From NCBI GenBank assembly GCA_032718475.1, contig JAUCBJ010001522.1, positions 1 to 45,204 of the forward strand: DNA of 45,204 nucleotides, read 5' to 3'. Position numbers and translations under genes: made by a program. The notes beneath the pieces are model-generated. The model was not told where the DNA came from and ran no database searches. It worked only from the letters and a program-made list of their open reading frames with translations. Positions 20,542 to 30,465 of this stretch are shown one piece after another (the stretch's first letter is position 1; every line of letters starts with the position of its first letter). The stretch comes from Nemertoderma westbladi. Its lineage: Eukaryota; Xenacoelomorpha; Nemertodermatida; Nemertodermatidae.

Positions 20542-23500
20542 TTACGTTATGGAGTCCCTAGATGTTTGAAGGATTAGGGAGGTGGTCGTGGGAAGAGAAT
20601 CTTGCCTTCCACAGTTTCCGGAGAGTCCTCCATTCCCTTCCGGTAAACACAAACGACCGACTGGGTGATTGAGTCGCTGCATCCCGAATACAATTCCAGG
20701 TTTCTTCTTCGTCCTGGAATAGTGACGATAGAAACATCGCTCTAGGTACACGACGGCCTTACAAAGCCGATTCCAGGAGCTATAGTGGTCCGTCGCTCCC
20801 TGCAGGAGAGGTGAGAGTCCCTGCGAGAAGTCTGATGTTCCAGAGCTCCAATCGCTCTCTCTGATCTTCATGAAGGATCCACTCGCAGTGGGGAGGTCCA
20901 GATCCACGGCGTCGTCCCTGGCAATATGTAATACCGACAGATCTATCCCGGGTTCAAATAACTCCGCTCCACCCGTCCGGGTTTTAGGTTTAACTTTCTC
21001 CGCTCCCTTGGCTGGTCTAATCTCAGTCGGAGTAAGATGGGGAGGCCATTCATCCTCCTTACTCAGGAAGTCGGGTTCACCTAACCGGTCTGTAGTATCT
21101 GTCAGTTCTTGAGGAGTTGCTCCTCTGGAAGCGATGTCAGTTGGATTAAACTTCTTGGGGCAATATCTCCATTGATCTACATTGGAGCTAAGATTGTCAT
21201 TATCTGAGGAGTGTGGTGTTCCCTCAGTTGGGTCGTCTCCCTCACTAGTATCATCTTCCCATTCACTCACCTGGCAGATGCGATCTTGAAGCAGTCTTTC
21301 CCTGAGCGTTCTGCGGGAAGGTCCAGTAAGGTACCAACCTACTCTAGTTCTTACCGCATAGGTCTGAAGTGGTTGCGGTTGAGCAGGTCGTTTCTCCAAT
21401 GTCTCCAGCGCCTCATGCGCGTTTTGACCGATTAATATTTGTACTCCAGGATAATCGGTGTCGAATCTAGGAATGTTAAGTCGTTGGGCATGATCATCTT
21501 CGTCCCAATTATAAGGTTCCACTTGGGTGGTAGCGAAGTTCTTTATTGCCACCATTTTGACTGACCTTATACTGTGTTCTCCTAGTTTATCCTGTGGAGT
21601 GGACAACTCACCTATATAATAGTCGGCAGCCACAGCAGATTTCCAAACCTGCATGATCCCTGACATGTTTAGCTTGGTTCGGAACTTGGGTTGTCCAGCA
21701 AAGATGTCTTCGGCTAGTTCTTTATCGATGAATGTTCCTGTGCTACCGGAGTCCAGGAGGGCGTTCACTATATAGCTCTTCTGAGGTCCGTGGACCCGTA
21801 ACTGGACTACAGGAAATTCTCGGATTCCTATATTGGAAGTTGGCGCTTTCCAAGATGGTTGTTGATCGGAAGTAGTTAAGGTAAGGTCGCTGTCTGTGTC
21901 TTTCTCATGTACGAGTGCTCGATACACTGCGGTGGTGTTTATTAGGTAACAGGATTCGTTTTGGTCGGAGAACTCGTCCGTATAGAATCCTTCCATCTCA
22001 GATTGATCAGTGTCGTTCACATCACTGAATTGGACATGTAGTTCGGACTCACTTACCTGACTCGGGCTGTTTCGTTCGAATTCCGTGTGCAACAAGATAT
22101 GATGTTTTGCGCCGCACTTTGCACACCTTGCGTCGGAGTTACAGGTTCGCCGTTGGTGTCCTCGTCTGAGGCAATTATAACACAACCGCTTATCCCACAT
22201 GACTTCACGTCTATCCTTTAGTGATTTCCTCAGGAATTTATCACACGCATTTAAACGGTGGGGCCCGTCGCACAGCACACATTTCGGCTTGATGTTACTT
22301 ACTTTAACCTGTGCTATGTGGTGCACACTTGTTCTTTCCTCGGGCTTTCTCACCTGAATTCTTTTAGGAGACGTAGGAAGGGTTTTTTGTACCGGTTCCC
22401 TTCTGTCATTGGGTCGAGACTCGGATTTACTTACCTGATCTTTAGGCAATTTATTGACATAATAAGATCTGTCAGTGTCTTTCCCGCTGTCCTCTCCTTG
22501 AGAAGTTTGGCTTTCACCGTCGTCGGCATAACATACTGGTGTTACCCTTCTCCTAGAAACGGGTTTCTCACTTACCTTGTTTTCCAATGTCCTCTCTCTG
22601 GACTGCCTTAGGAGCTGTAATTTCACTTCTCTATCTAAGAATGACATGAGATCAGTCATGGTAGGGTCTCGTCGTTGTTGTTCCATCATATATAACACCT
22701 TCTTGTCCCAGCGTGTACCTACTCCACCCTTGGGCAAAGTAGATGCTAAGGCTCCTACAACCATAGAATTCTGGTATTCATGAGACTTACCTAACCAATC
22801 TAGTTGTCTACAGATCTCCTGAATCTCATCGGAAAACTCTATAATCCCGCTGCTAAGAAACTTTCGGGGCGCCATTAATTTCGCATATAAATACCTAGCT
22901 ATGTTAGTCCTATTACCATACCTGATGTTTAGTGTATCCCAAACTTGTCTTAATCCATCTGGATGTCCAATAAACTTTAACGCCATTAACTTGGGAGATC
23001 CTTCCAAGCACTCGATGAGGTATCTAAGTTTTTCTCCATTAGATAGTACAGAGTTCTGTATATTATCTTTGTAATATTCATTAAAAGGTAACCATTTCAT
23101 CTCATCTCCATTGAACTTGACGATCTCTCCAACCTTTACCGCTTGCCGGGCTTCGGTTCTAGCCATGTGACGCGTAAAACTTTCTTGGGCCATCGTGTTA
23201 TTTAATATCGAGTTATCGGTATATAAATTTCTCGGATTATGATCAGTTCTATAGGGAATATCATTATCAACAGGTCTATAATTACCCTTAATAGGGTTCA
23301 CTATAGGAGTTTCTACTTCGCTAGCAGTATAAATGCGTGTAGGCTCCACACCTTGCGCATGAGATACTTCAGACCTAACGGGTTGACACATTGTTACAGG
23401 GGGTGGTGGTATACCCTTTTGTAAATTTACTAATTTATCGCGCTCTAGCGCGATATTTTGCTGCACTTCTTGCAACTCTAACTTACTTTCCCTCACTGTT

Positions 23501-23961
23501 CCCTTTAAATGTTGGACAGTCCCTTCCAACTCTCGGACCTGTTGGGAGGAGAGTCTCCGATTCTCCTTCATCTCTCCGAGGAGAATATCCATCCCCCGCC
23601 GTCTCTCGTCTACCCAATCAACCGCCGAAACGGGATCCGCCAACGTCGTAGCGGGCAGACGAGGGACAACGGGCGACAAATTTGGAATATTTCGCTCGGG
23701 GTCCAGGACCTGAACTGTCTCCTGGGCAGTTCTACGGGGCACAGGTAGCTTAGTGCTATGCAGAGGGAATTTATATGTAGCTTCAGGGAGCACAGGTGTA
23801 TCTATTACCGAATGGGTGATTTCAAGAACAGGCCTACTTATTTCAGGCTCATCTACTATAGTAGGGAGTCGTTCTATTGTAATTATTTGGTCTGTGGGTT
23901 CTGTACTCTCTAAGTTGGTGTTATTTAGTTGCCTTCTAACAGCTGGAGGCAAATCAGGCAA
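20542..23961 (-). CDS. BEL/Pao Gag-protease polyprotein with RT region missing
   Basis: About 1139 codons without a stop. Order: a coiled-coil-like region (residues 130-190, RELEGTVQHLKGTVRESKLE); a DUF1759-type Gag segment (about 265-470, FNGDEMKWLPFNEYY); zinc-binding clusters CVLCDGPH (about 560), CYNCLRRGHQRRTC (about 595) and CAKCGAKHH (about 617); then an aspartic protease of DUF1758 type with ALLDSGSTGTFID (about 733). Instead of RT and RNase H, the frame passes through an acidic stretch straight to QWRYCPKKFNPTDIASRG (about 943), normally found after RNase H. It then reaches SSWNRLCKAVVYLERC and a tail that looks frameshifted relative to relatives. The RT catalytic motif and integrase are absent. 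The frame has no ATG until about residue 126, so its start is unclear (see the junction with the upstream ORF). Confidence 0.85.
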   Translation of the reverse strand: MPDLPPAVRRQLNNTNLESTEPTDQIITIERLPTIVDEPEISRPVLEITHSVIDTPVLPEATYKFPLHSTKLPVPRRTAQETVQVLDPERNIPNLSPVVPRLPATTLADPVSAVDWVDERRRGMDILLGEMKENRRLSSQQVRELEGTVQHLKGTVRESKLELQEVQQNIALERDKLVNLQKGIPPPPVTMCQPVRSEVSHAQGVEPTRIYTASEVETPIVNPIKGNYRPVDNDIPYRTDHNPRNLYTDNSILNNTMAQESFTRHMARTEARQAVKVGEIVKFNGDEMKWLPFNEYYKDNIQNSVLSNGEKLRYLIECLEGSPKLMALKFIGHPDGLRQVWDTLNIRYGNRTNIARYLYAKLMAPRKFLSSGIIEFSDEIQEICRQLDWLGKSHEYQNSMVVGALASTLPKGGVGTRWDKKVLYMMEQQRRDPTMTDLMSFLDREVKLQLLRQSRERTLENKVSEKPVSRRRVTPVCYADDGESQTSQGEDSGKDTDRSYYVNKLPKDQVSKSESRPNDRREPVQKTLPTSPKRIQVRKPEERTSVHHIAQVKVSNIKPKCVLCDGPHRLNACDKFLRKSLKDRREVMWDKRLCYNCLRRGHQRRTCNSDARCAKCGAKHHILLHTEFERNSPSQVSESELHVQFSDVNDTDQSEMEGFYTDEFSDQNESCYLINTTAVYRALVHEKDTDSDLTLTTSDQQPSWKAPTSNIGIREFPVVQLRVHGPQKSYIVNALLDSGSTGTFIDKELAEDIFAGQPKFRTKLNMSGIMQVWKSAVAADYYIGELSTPQDKLGEHSIRSVKMVAIKNFATTQVEPYNWDEDDHAQRLNIPRFDTDYPGVQILIGQNAHEALETLEKRPAQPQPLQTYAVRTRVGWYLTGPSRRTLRERLLQDRICQVSEWEDDTSEGDDPTEGTPHSSDNDNLSSNVDQWRYCPKKFNPTDIASRGATPQELTDTTDRLGEPDFLSKEDEWPPHLTPTEIRPAKGAEKVKPKTRTGGAELFEPGIDLSVLHIARDDAVDLDLPTASGSFMKIRESDWSSGTSDFSQGLSPLLQGATDHYSSWNRLCKAVVYLERCFYRHYSRTKKKPGIVFGMQRLNHPVGRLCLPEGNGGLSGNCGRQDSLPTTTSLILQTSRDSIT

Positions 23962-23993
23962 TTTCTGACGGTGGAATGTTCTTTTACGTCTGC

Positions 23994-25574
23994 TTAGGCG
24001 GGATCGATTTCCCCGCCTTCAGTGTCGGTGGTATCGCCTTCCTCAGATGATGTATAACCTTGTCGTTTGGGAGTAGATCGATTCATCATCTGCATATTAC
24101 TAGCTGTTAACTGTTTATTAAAGTTATCTTGCCTCTCTTGAAGATTTTCCAACTCTAGTTGGGTTGTCTCTTCAGATGCCCTCCGTTCTGCTTCTGCCAC
24201 TGCTATCTTTCTTTCCGCTTCTGCCGCTGCCGCTTTTGCCTCTGCCGCTGCCGCTTTCCTTTCCGCTTCTACGGCTGCAGCTGCCGCTTTTGCCTCTGCC
24301 GCTGCCGCTTTTATTGCTGCAGCTGCCGCTTTTGCCTCTGCCGCTGCCTCTGCTGCCTTTCTTTCCGCTTCTGCCGCTGCCACTGTCGCTGCTGCTGTCT
24401 TTCTATCTTCTATACGTTTTTTCCTTACTTGTTCTTCCTTTTCTCTAGCGATGCGGAGTTGTTCATCGAATTTAGCTTGGTTCGCCGCTAACCTATCCAC
24501 ATCAATCGCATCTAACACAAGTTTGGCTCCTTCGCTATTAGGGCTAAGTCCCTCTAGCCTTCTCCTCAACTCTTCATCTCCCAAAAAACGCTGATAGTCT
24601 GACAGATAGATATCAATGGCATCCTTCTTATGCGGTTTCTCTGCCGTCGCTTCACTTTCCACTTGGGAAAAAGTAGCGTCCGTCGATTCTCCATGGGTTG
24701 AGCGCTCCTCCAACTGAGCTTTCCACTGAGCTGCTCCTTGAACCTGGCGTCTCACCCTTTGAAGCCAAGTCCTTACGGCAACTTGCAACGACGTGTCTTG
24801 TCTTCTTTTAGAAGCCTCTTCAAAGGCGGATAAGATTAGCCTAATTCGCAGAACTCTTTCTCTAACTTGATAAAGCAGCGATCCCTGCTCTTGAGGTCCT
24901 TGAGGTTGTTGAAACAGTTGTCTTTCTACTCGCTCCATAGAGCTGAAGAATCCCTGTGCGTATCCGGCTGCGGACCTCTTCCATACAGCTGGATCGATGG
25001 TTTCCTTGGCTACTCCCATCCGGTGTATGTCTTCCCAGGCAGCTTCTGATAAATCAAACGGGAGTCCGGGTCCGGGGAAGCTCCATTGCGACTCGACAAT
25101 AGACTTCAGTTCTTCACTCGTGTACCCCGCATAACTATCTCTAGTTGATCGTTGACTCCTCGCCCAATCGATCTGGTGTTCTTCCACCGCGATCAATAAC
25201 CTAGTGAGTACGGCTGCAGGAAGGATGAGAAGGGGATCCATATAAACCGCATCCGTCATCTCTGCTCCGCGCTCGGGTGTCAGCTCTACAGTATCCTCAC
25301 TACTGGAGCTGCTGGGCCGCTGAGGAATAAGTTCTTGACTAGCGGGTTGTTGCTGTTCCGCTGCTTTTTGGTCCCGCTTGACCTGAGCTCGAGTGCCTAT
25401 GATAGACCTACGATGTTGGACCAGCCTAGGTTCTGTTATTACTACTGGAGGGATGACCTTCCTCACAGTGGGAGGTGAACTGAACTTGCGACCAGACGGT
25501 TGTACGTCTCTATCTGAGTCGCAGATAGTTACATCTAATAAACTGTCTGACAGGTTCTGCTTAGTATCAGACAT
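23994..25574 (-). CDS. BEL/Pao ORF1, alanine-rich coiled-coil protein of unknown role
   Basis: 526 codons from ATG at 25574 to TAA at 23994. The N-terminal third is polar with a Ser/Gln-rich patch (QQQPASQELIPQRPSSSSSE). The middle is probably alpha-helical (WKRSAAGYAQGFFSSMERVE, RTWLQRVRRQVQGAAQWKA). Residues about 390-465 form an Ala/Glu/Lys repeat (AEAERKAAEAAAEAKAAAAA), a likely long helix or coiled coil. The C-terminus is acidic and Ser/Thr-rich. I know no named domain for it. It precedes the Gag-protease ORF by 32 bases and lies in a different frame. It could be an assembly or RNA-binding protein added to Gag, or the true N-terminal part of Gag joined by recoding. The frame is fully intact, like its neighbour. 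Confidence 0.8.
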   Translation of the reverse strand: MSDTKQNLSDSLLDVTICDSDRDVQPSGRKFSSPPTVRKVIPPVVITEPRLVQHRRSIIGTRAQVKRDQKAAEQQQPASQELIPQRPSSSSSEDTVELTPERGAEMTDAVYMDPLLILPAAVLTRLLIAVEEHQIDWARSQRSTRDSYAGYTSEELKSIVESQWSFPGPGLPFDLSEAAWEDIHRMGVAKETIDPAVWKRSAAGYAQGFFSSMERVERQLFQQPQGPQEQGSLLYQVRERVLRIRLILSAFEEASKRRQDTSLQVAVRTWLQRVRRQVQGAAQWKAQLEERSTHGESTDATFSQVESEATAEKPHKKDAIDIYLSDYQRFLGDEELRRRLEGLSPNSEGAKLVLDAIDVDRLAANQAKFDEQLRIAREKEEQVRKKRIEDRKTAAATVAAAEAERKAAEAAAEAKAAAAAIKAAAAEAKAAAAAVEAERKAAAAEAKAAAAEAERKIAVAEAERRASEETTQLELENLQERQDNFNKQLTASNMQMMNRSTPKRQGYTSSEEGDTTDTEGGEIDPA

Positions 25575-26905
25575 GACTATGTATACCGTTGAATGTCTAC
25601 TGCTGTATTACAGTCTGAGTAAGTCTAGTAACTCAGTATTAACTGCTAGCCTAGTAATTAATTACCGGTACTGCTACTCAGTGTAGCGTGATATATATAT
25701 AATATATTAGAATACCGGTATACTTATAGTATATATAACTATATAAGTATTATTACAGCCTAGGTTTATCACAGAATACCGGTATAATTTTAGCACAAAT
25801 ATATATAAATATATAATAGGCCTATCGGAATACCGGTATACAGCTTACAGTTTGTAGTATATATAATTCTGGAATAGAATTAATTACAAGTACCGGTATA
25901 ATTTCAGCCTAGATTTATAGAAATAAGATAATAGGCCTATCGTAAATACCGGTATATCAATTATTTTAGAATAATTGAATTTCTGAACTTTAGGGTTACT
26001 TGGTTACTTTAACTTACTTTATTACCGTTATTTAAGCAGTAATCCAACTGATATTGAGACCTAATGGTTTTATGGTAGGCCTACTATTTATAAATCGTTA
26101 GATTTGATTTATAATGTATTTATACCCGTTTTAATGGGTTTAGTCAATGTTTGAAATAAATGTTATTATTTCTGGGGAGTAATCACTACACAAAGCGGTG
26201 CGCTTTCAGTGAAGTGTTACTTATAGGACACTAAAACAAATAATTCTAATTTACCTAAGTTACTTAATACTACAAATTACGTACAATTCGGGTTGAGATT
26301 ACAATCTCTAAATAAACACAAAAATTTACAAAAACACAAAATACGAAATTTTTAGGGTAATTTTACAAGAAGTCTACAAACCAGCCTAACAAAGGGTTAG
26401 AATTCTGGTTATTATAACGGACAGGGTACTACGGTATTTGAAATAATAAGTAGTAGTAAATACACTGCGTTGTCCAGATAGGAAAATACCACCGCCTGAC
26501 GACCTATAGCCGTATCGCTATAGGTTCTACGTTATGTATCACGGAGTGTTCCTACCTAGAAGTTAATAGAGCTAATCGAACGTGCCTATTAACCACTTTA
26601 CAACACAAATATAATGCCTACACTAATTACTTCAGAAAGTACTGTACACTAAACCCTAAATTAGATACGAGTACTTGTACAACAGATAATCAGTAGTTAA
26701 ATATACTTGAACAGCTAAAAGAACCACGGCATCTGCTGGAGTGACCGATGCACAAAATCACCAGTCTTTACCTACGCCGAGCAGCCCGTGTAGTACCGGG
26801 GTTAATTTAACTATAGCGGTATGTATAACAAACACAATTACTGTAGGAACAAACTTGGGGAATGAATGTTGCGAATAATCGCATAAACTCTGAATAATAA
26901 ATATT

Positions 26906-27475
26906 ACGCTACGCGTACAAACTACTCAAACAAAATGCAGACCGAACACTGACAGACTACTATCAAGCCTAAACAAACTACAGGACATGCAGACTCCGAA
27001 ATGATTAGGTAGTATGCGTTCTAACCCAGTAGTACGACTTATTCTTTAGTTGGGGGTTTACCTTACAGCATTCGCTGCCCCTACTTCCTAACCATTCTTT
27101 ATCGGACAAGTGATCTATACACGCTGCAATCCGCTCAGGCCTAATAACAGCCAGACAACTATCCAGCCTACAAATTATCTAAATAAAATTATACGCTACC
27201 CGTACAGACTTACACAAACAAAGTACAGACTAAACGATGGCAGACTACTCTCAAGCCTAAATAAACTACAGGACATGCAGACTCCGAAATGATTAGGGAG
27301 TATGCGTTCTAACCCAGTAGTACGACTTATTCTTTAATTGGGGGTTTACCTTACAGCATTCGCTGCCCCTACTTCCTAATCGTACTTAATCGGACAAATG
27401 ATCTACACACACTGCAATTCGTTCAGACTTAACAGCAATCAGACAACAGCTCAGCCTACAAATTGTCTGTACAAT
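26906..27475. repeat. Tandem duplication in the BEL/Pao leader
   Basis: Two units share CTACAGGACATGCAGACTCC, AGTATGCGTTCTAACCCAG and ACCTTACAGCATTCGCTGCC with scattered substitutions. Period about 280-290 bp. Confidence 0.9.
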
Positions 27476-27645
27476 CTGATCAGGTTTACACGCCTTCTGT
27501 TCAATACTGGCCTACAAATAAATAAAACTTGACAGAAATAAGTAAAAATCTCAATAAAAAACCAGGGCTGCAGTCCCTGATTAAATACTAAGACCTACCG
27601 GTATACAACAATCAAATCGAATAATACTAATGTACTTATACGGGA

Positions 27646-27759
27646 AGTACCGGTTAGGACAGTTAGGCCTACGGACCTACAGAAGTACCGGTTCTGGCAG
27701 TTGGACCTACGGGCCTACGGCAGTACCGGTTCTGGCAGTTGGGCCTACTGACCTACAGA
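27646..27759. repeat. 38-bp tandem repeat, three units plus a remnant
   Basis: Units start AGTACCGGTTCTGGCAGTTG and end with a CCTACxGxCCTACxG block, at 27646, 27684 and 27722. A decayed fourth unit begins at 27760. Confidence 0.88.
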
Positions 27760-27836
27760 TGTACCGTTCAGGTTTACCGGTTGACCGGTACTTTCAACTT
27801 TATTGCTTACTGCAATAAAGAAGCAATATCCGTTAT

Positions 27837-29079
27837 TGTTCGCGCTTTCAGACCTTTGGCAGTTTAACCCGCCAAATTAGGATGTCTTCTAGATAATAAA
27901 TCACCTTTAGCCTATGACAAGTATTTAATTCACTACACTAGTCGAAACCAATCTGTGCGCGATCATTCACCCATTGGATATACCCGGGAGATTGGGTTCG
28001 ACGGCTTAATTTTATTGCTATGTAAGCCTAATGTATTATTCAACTGACAGTATTATATAATCTCTGACAATATTATTCACCTTCGGGAAATATTAACAGT
28101 TCCTTTAGGACGTGGCGCTCTATCTATATAAACAGAGTTATGACTTAAACTACTCACAACGATATGGCTTAGTTACAATTCACATATATGGCGCATTCTT
28201 TAGGAAATGCTTCGTTATCAGTCTCACTCATACACAATGCTGCACAATACTGCACACTGATCTGCCGATCTTCACTGATTTTAGTCACATATAAAAGGAA
28301 CGAACCGAATCATGTAGGGTCTATCAAATAACATTAGATTCACTTCAAACCACTCAACATAGGTCGCAATCATTTATCTGTAACCTTTCTCTCTTACCTT
28401 CGGTATATCAAGAATATTGGGTTTTCAGGGTTATTTGTCGTTATTCCAAATATAATAATTCATCAACCATATTATGAAGAACTGACAGTAAATAGCAGTA
28501 TAACAATATAAAAGTATGCACAGTGTTACACAGTATGCAGTGTATGCAGTACTGCAGTATGCAGATAACGGATATATGTCCTTATAATTAAGCCTACTAG
28601 TGTAGGGCTAAAGCAGAAAAGCACAAAATACTCTAAAGCCGTTCTTCCTGGCTTAGAATCACCAACAACACTGATAAGAATAACTATAAGAATACCAGCT
28701 ACCCTTATTCCACGAAGCTCCCGTCCAACACAGAGGATGAGCATTGAGATAGGAAAATTCAGTTCAGTAGCTCTGTGATAGGTCAAAATCAAAGCCAACT
28801 CAAATCCTATTGGCAGATACAGAAAGCTGCAACGTGGCAATATCAGCCGTTAGCCGTCGTCATTGTAGCGACACTGTTTTCAAGAGTATCGAGCTTTTTA
28901 CGTCATGAAATTGCAGATTATGTCCTCTAAAGTACAAATACAGTTCAAATACAGAAGAAATGACTTTTATGTCCTCTAAAACACTAGTACAGCCAGGACA
29001 CGGCCTTTTTATGCCTGGCAAACCAACTACAGAGTACTTTAAGGGAAAATAACCGGTTAATGACGCAAAAGCTTTTACA
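27837..29079 (-). repeat. 5' LTR of the BEL/Pao element
   Basis: 1243 bp and colinear with the left LTR; differences include CCCATTGG for CCCGTTGG, ATTCAACTG for ATTCGACTG and AACGAACCG for AACACGGACCG. It contains the same 104-codon minus frame (28526-28840). It should hold the promoter of the element, but I cannot place a convincing minus-strand TATA box. Confidence 0.95.
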
Positions 29080-29084
29080 CACTC

Positions 29085-30402
29085 TATGGTTCTTTTCGGG
29101 AAATCTCATTGATCTCGATTGCTGCAAAGCTATACAATAGGATTCTATTAAATCGCATCAGGGATCCCATTGAGAGACTGCTCCGTGGAAATCAGAATGG
29201 GTTCCGTAAAGGTCGTGGGACCATGGAGCCCATTTTGGCACTTAGAAGGATAATTGAAGAATTATCAAAAAAGAAAGACAGGCATCTGGCTGTTGTCTTT
29301 GTTGACTTTTTCAAGGCCTTTGATTCAGTCTCTCGCTCACGTATGTTCAGCATACTTTCATTATATGGGATTCCTGATGAAATTATTGCAGCAATCAGAT
29401 CAGTATACGATGGTTCGACAACATTTGTGTCTACTGTTGACGGTGACACAGAACCATTTGAAGTGTTATGGGGCGTCCTCCAAGGAGACACACTTGCACC
29501 ATTCTTGTTCATTATTGTGGTTGACTATGTTCTACGCATGTCCTTAGATCATCATAATGGTGATGGGGTGATGATAACTCCACCTACTGGCTCCAGAAGT
29601 CGAGGAAATCCTGCCAAGTACCTTACTGATCTAGACTTTGCTGATGACTTAGGAGTACTCTCAGAATCATTAGAGGGAGCCCAACGGCTCCTCAGCTCAT
29701 TAGAACATGCTGCTTCTAGTGTTGGTCTTTTTATTAACTCCAGAAAGACCAAAATTCTGACCGTTAACTTTGAAAGTCCTCAGCAAGTCTCTGATCGGAT
29801 GAGCATAAGCTCAAAGGATGGTATGCTTGAGCATGTGGACGACTTCTGTTACCTGGGATCATGGATCCGGAAGTCAGGTGAGGACCTTCGAATACGTAAG
29901 GGAAAGGCATGGGCAGCCTTGAATAGGCTTTCCAGGATTTGGAAGTCACCGAGAATTAATCGGAAACTTAAGGTCCGATTATTTAGAGCAGCAGTAGTTC
30001 CAGTACTCCTCTATGGGAGTCCATGCTGGGCTCTAACTGCAGAGGACACCAAATCTCTGGATGGCACATTCACAAGAATGCTACGCCGGGTTCATTGTGT
30101 CAAGTACAATACAGACACTATATAACATTGGAGGTGTCTCATTGGTTCCCCCAAGCTTGACACTAGAACAAAATCGCCTCCGCTTTGCAGCACATTGCAT
30201 TCGCCGTGAGGACCAGCCAGTGCATAATCTTGTACTTTGGCAGCCTCATGGAGTGAATAAGCATGGTGGACAGCCCATGACTTTCTTGAGACGCATCTTA
30301 AAGGACACTGGCCTTAAAGATGCGGATGATCTAGCAAATGTCATGGGTGATAGGGAGTTGTGGCGGTGCAATTTTGTTGACAAGCCGGCACAGCATTCTT
30401 AA
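29085..30402 (+). pseudogene. C-terminal reverse transcriptase of copy A2
   Basis: Resumes after the target duplication with ISLISIAAKLYNRILLNR. All catalytic motifs are intact: FVDFFKAFDSVSRSRM (motif A), GVLQGDTLAPFLF (B) and LDFADDLGVL (C). The frame runs to 30125, where a short deletion (CAATACAGACACTATATAAC for CAATGCACACATCTCCAACC in A1) shifts it. The C-terminal block (LWQPHGVNKHGGQPM, KDTGLKDADDLANV) continues in another frame to PAQHS at 30402. Apart from the BEL/Pao insertion this half is well preserved. Confidence 0.92.
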
Positions 30403-30465
30403 AAATGCAGCTGCAATGCAGCATGCCGATCCTAGTAGTAGTAGTAGTAGTAGCAGTGTCGCAGT

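Larger units (their letters stand above)
25575..27836 (-). other. Long 5' leader of the BEL/Pao element with three repeat sets
   Basis: The 2.26-kb leader between the 5' LTR and ORF1 has no coding frame. It contains about five copies of the palindrome ATACCGGTAT or close variants at 25712-25956, spaced near 60 bp. It also has a 280-290-bp tandem duplication (26906-27186 and 27187-27475) and a 38-bp tandem repeat (27646-27759). A perfect 9-bp hairpin CTTTATTGC/GCAATAAAG (27798-27820) lies 17 bases inside the 5' LTR, where a primer-binding site would be expected. Confidence 0.8.
16284..29079 (-). mobile_element. BEL/Pao LTR retrotransposon lacking RT, RNase H and integrase
   Basis: Two direct LTRs (16284-17528 and 27837-29079) enclose a 10.3-kb interior with ORFs on the minus strand. 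The flanks carry the 5-bp duplication CACTC (16279-16283 and 29080-29084), and copy A1 shows the empty site (CTAACACTCTATGG). The LTRs begin and end TG...CA. A purine-rich tract, CTGGGAGCGG on the minus strand (17529-17538), adjoins the 3' LTR. The gag-type and protease domains match BEL/Pao. The LTRs differ by about seven substitutions and one 2-nt indel over 1.24 kb, so the insertion is young. No clear tRNA-complementary primer site was recognised next to the 5' LTR. Confidence 0.93.
13889..30452 (+). mobile_element. Non-LTR retrotransposon family A, copy A2, near full length, split by a BEL/Pao element
   Basis: Flanked by the 13-bp duplication GCAGTGTCGCAGT (13876-13888 and 30453-30465). 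It starts TGTTTATTATCAGGTCAGG and ends in (TAG)n. The order is a 5' UTR with structured motifs, endonuclease, linker, reverse transcriptase and a short 3' UTR. The BEL/Pao element at 16284-29079 divides the reverse transcriptase. Without it the copy would be about 3.8 kb. It also carries a TGA at 15266-15268 and a 1-nt insertion near 15485, so it was probably already defective when hit. Confidence 0.93.

Noticed and set aside
23994-24018. Canonical -1 slippery heptamer (GGGGAAA) at the ORF1/ORF2 overlap
   Set aside because: The heptamer is present but in the wrong phase relative to ORF1 codons.
24159-24491. Cysteine-rich and leucine-rich plus-strand ORFs opposite BEL ORF1
   Set aside because: They are antisense shadows of the alanine-rich repeat of ORF1.
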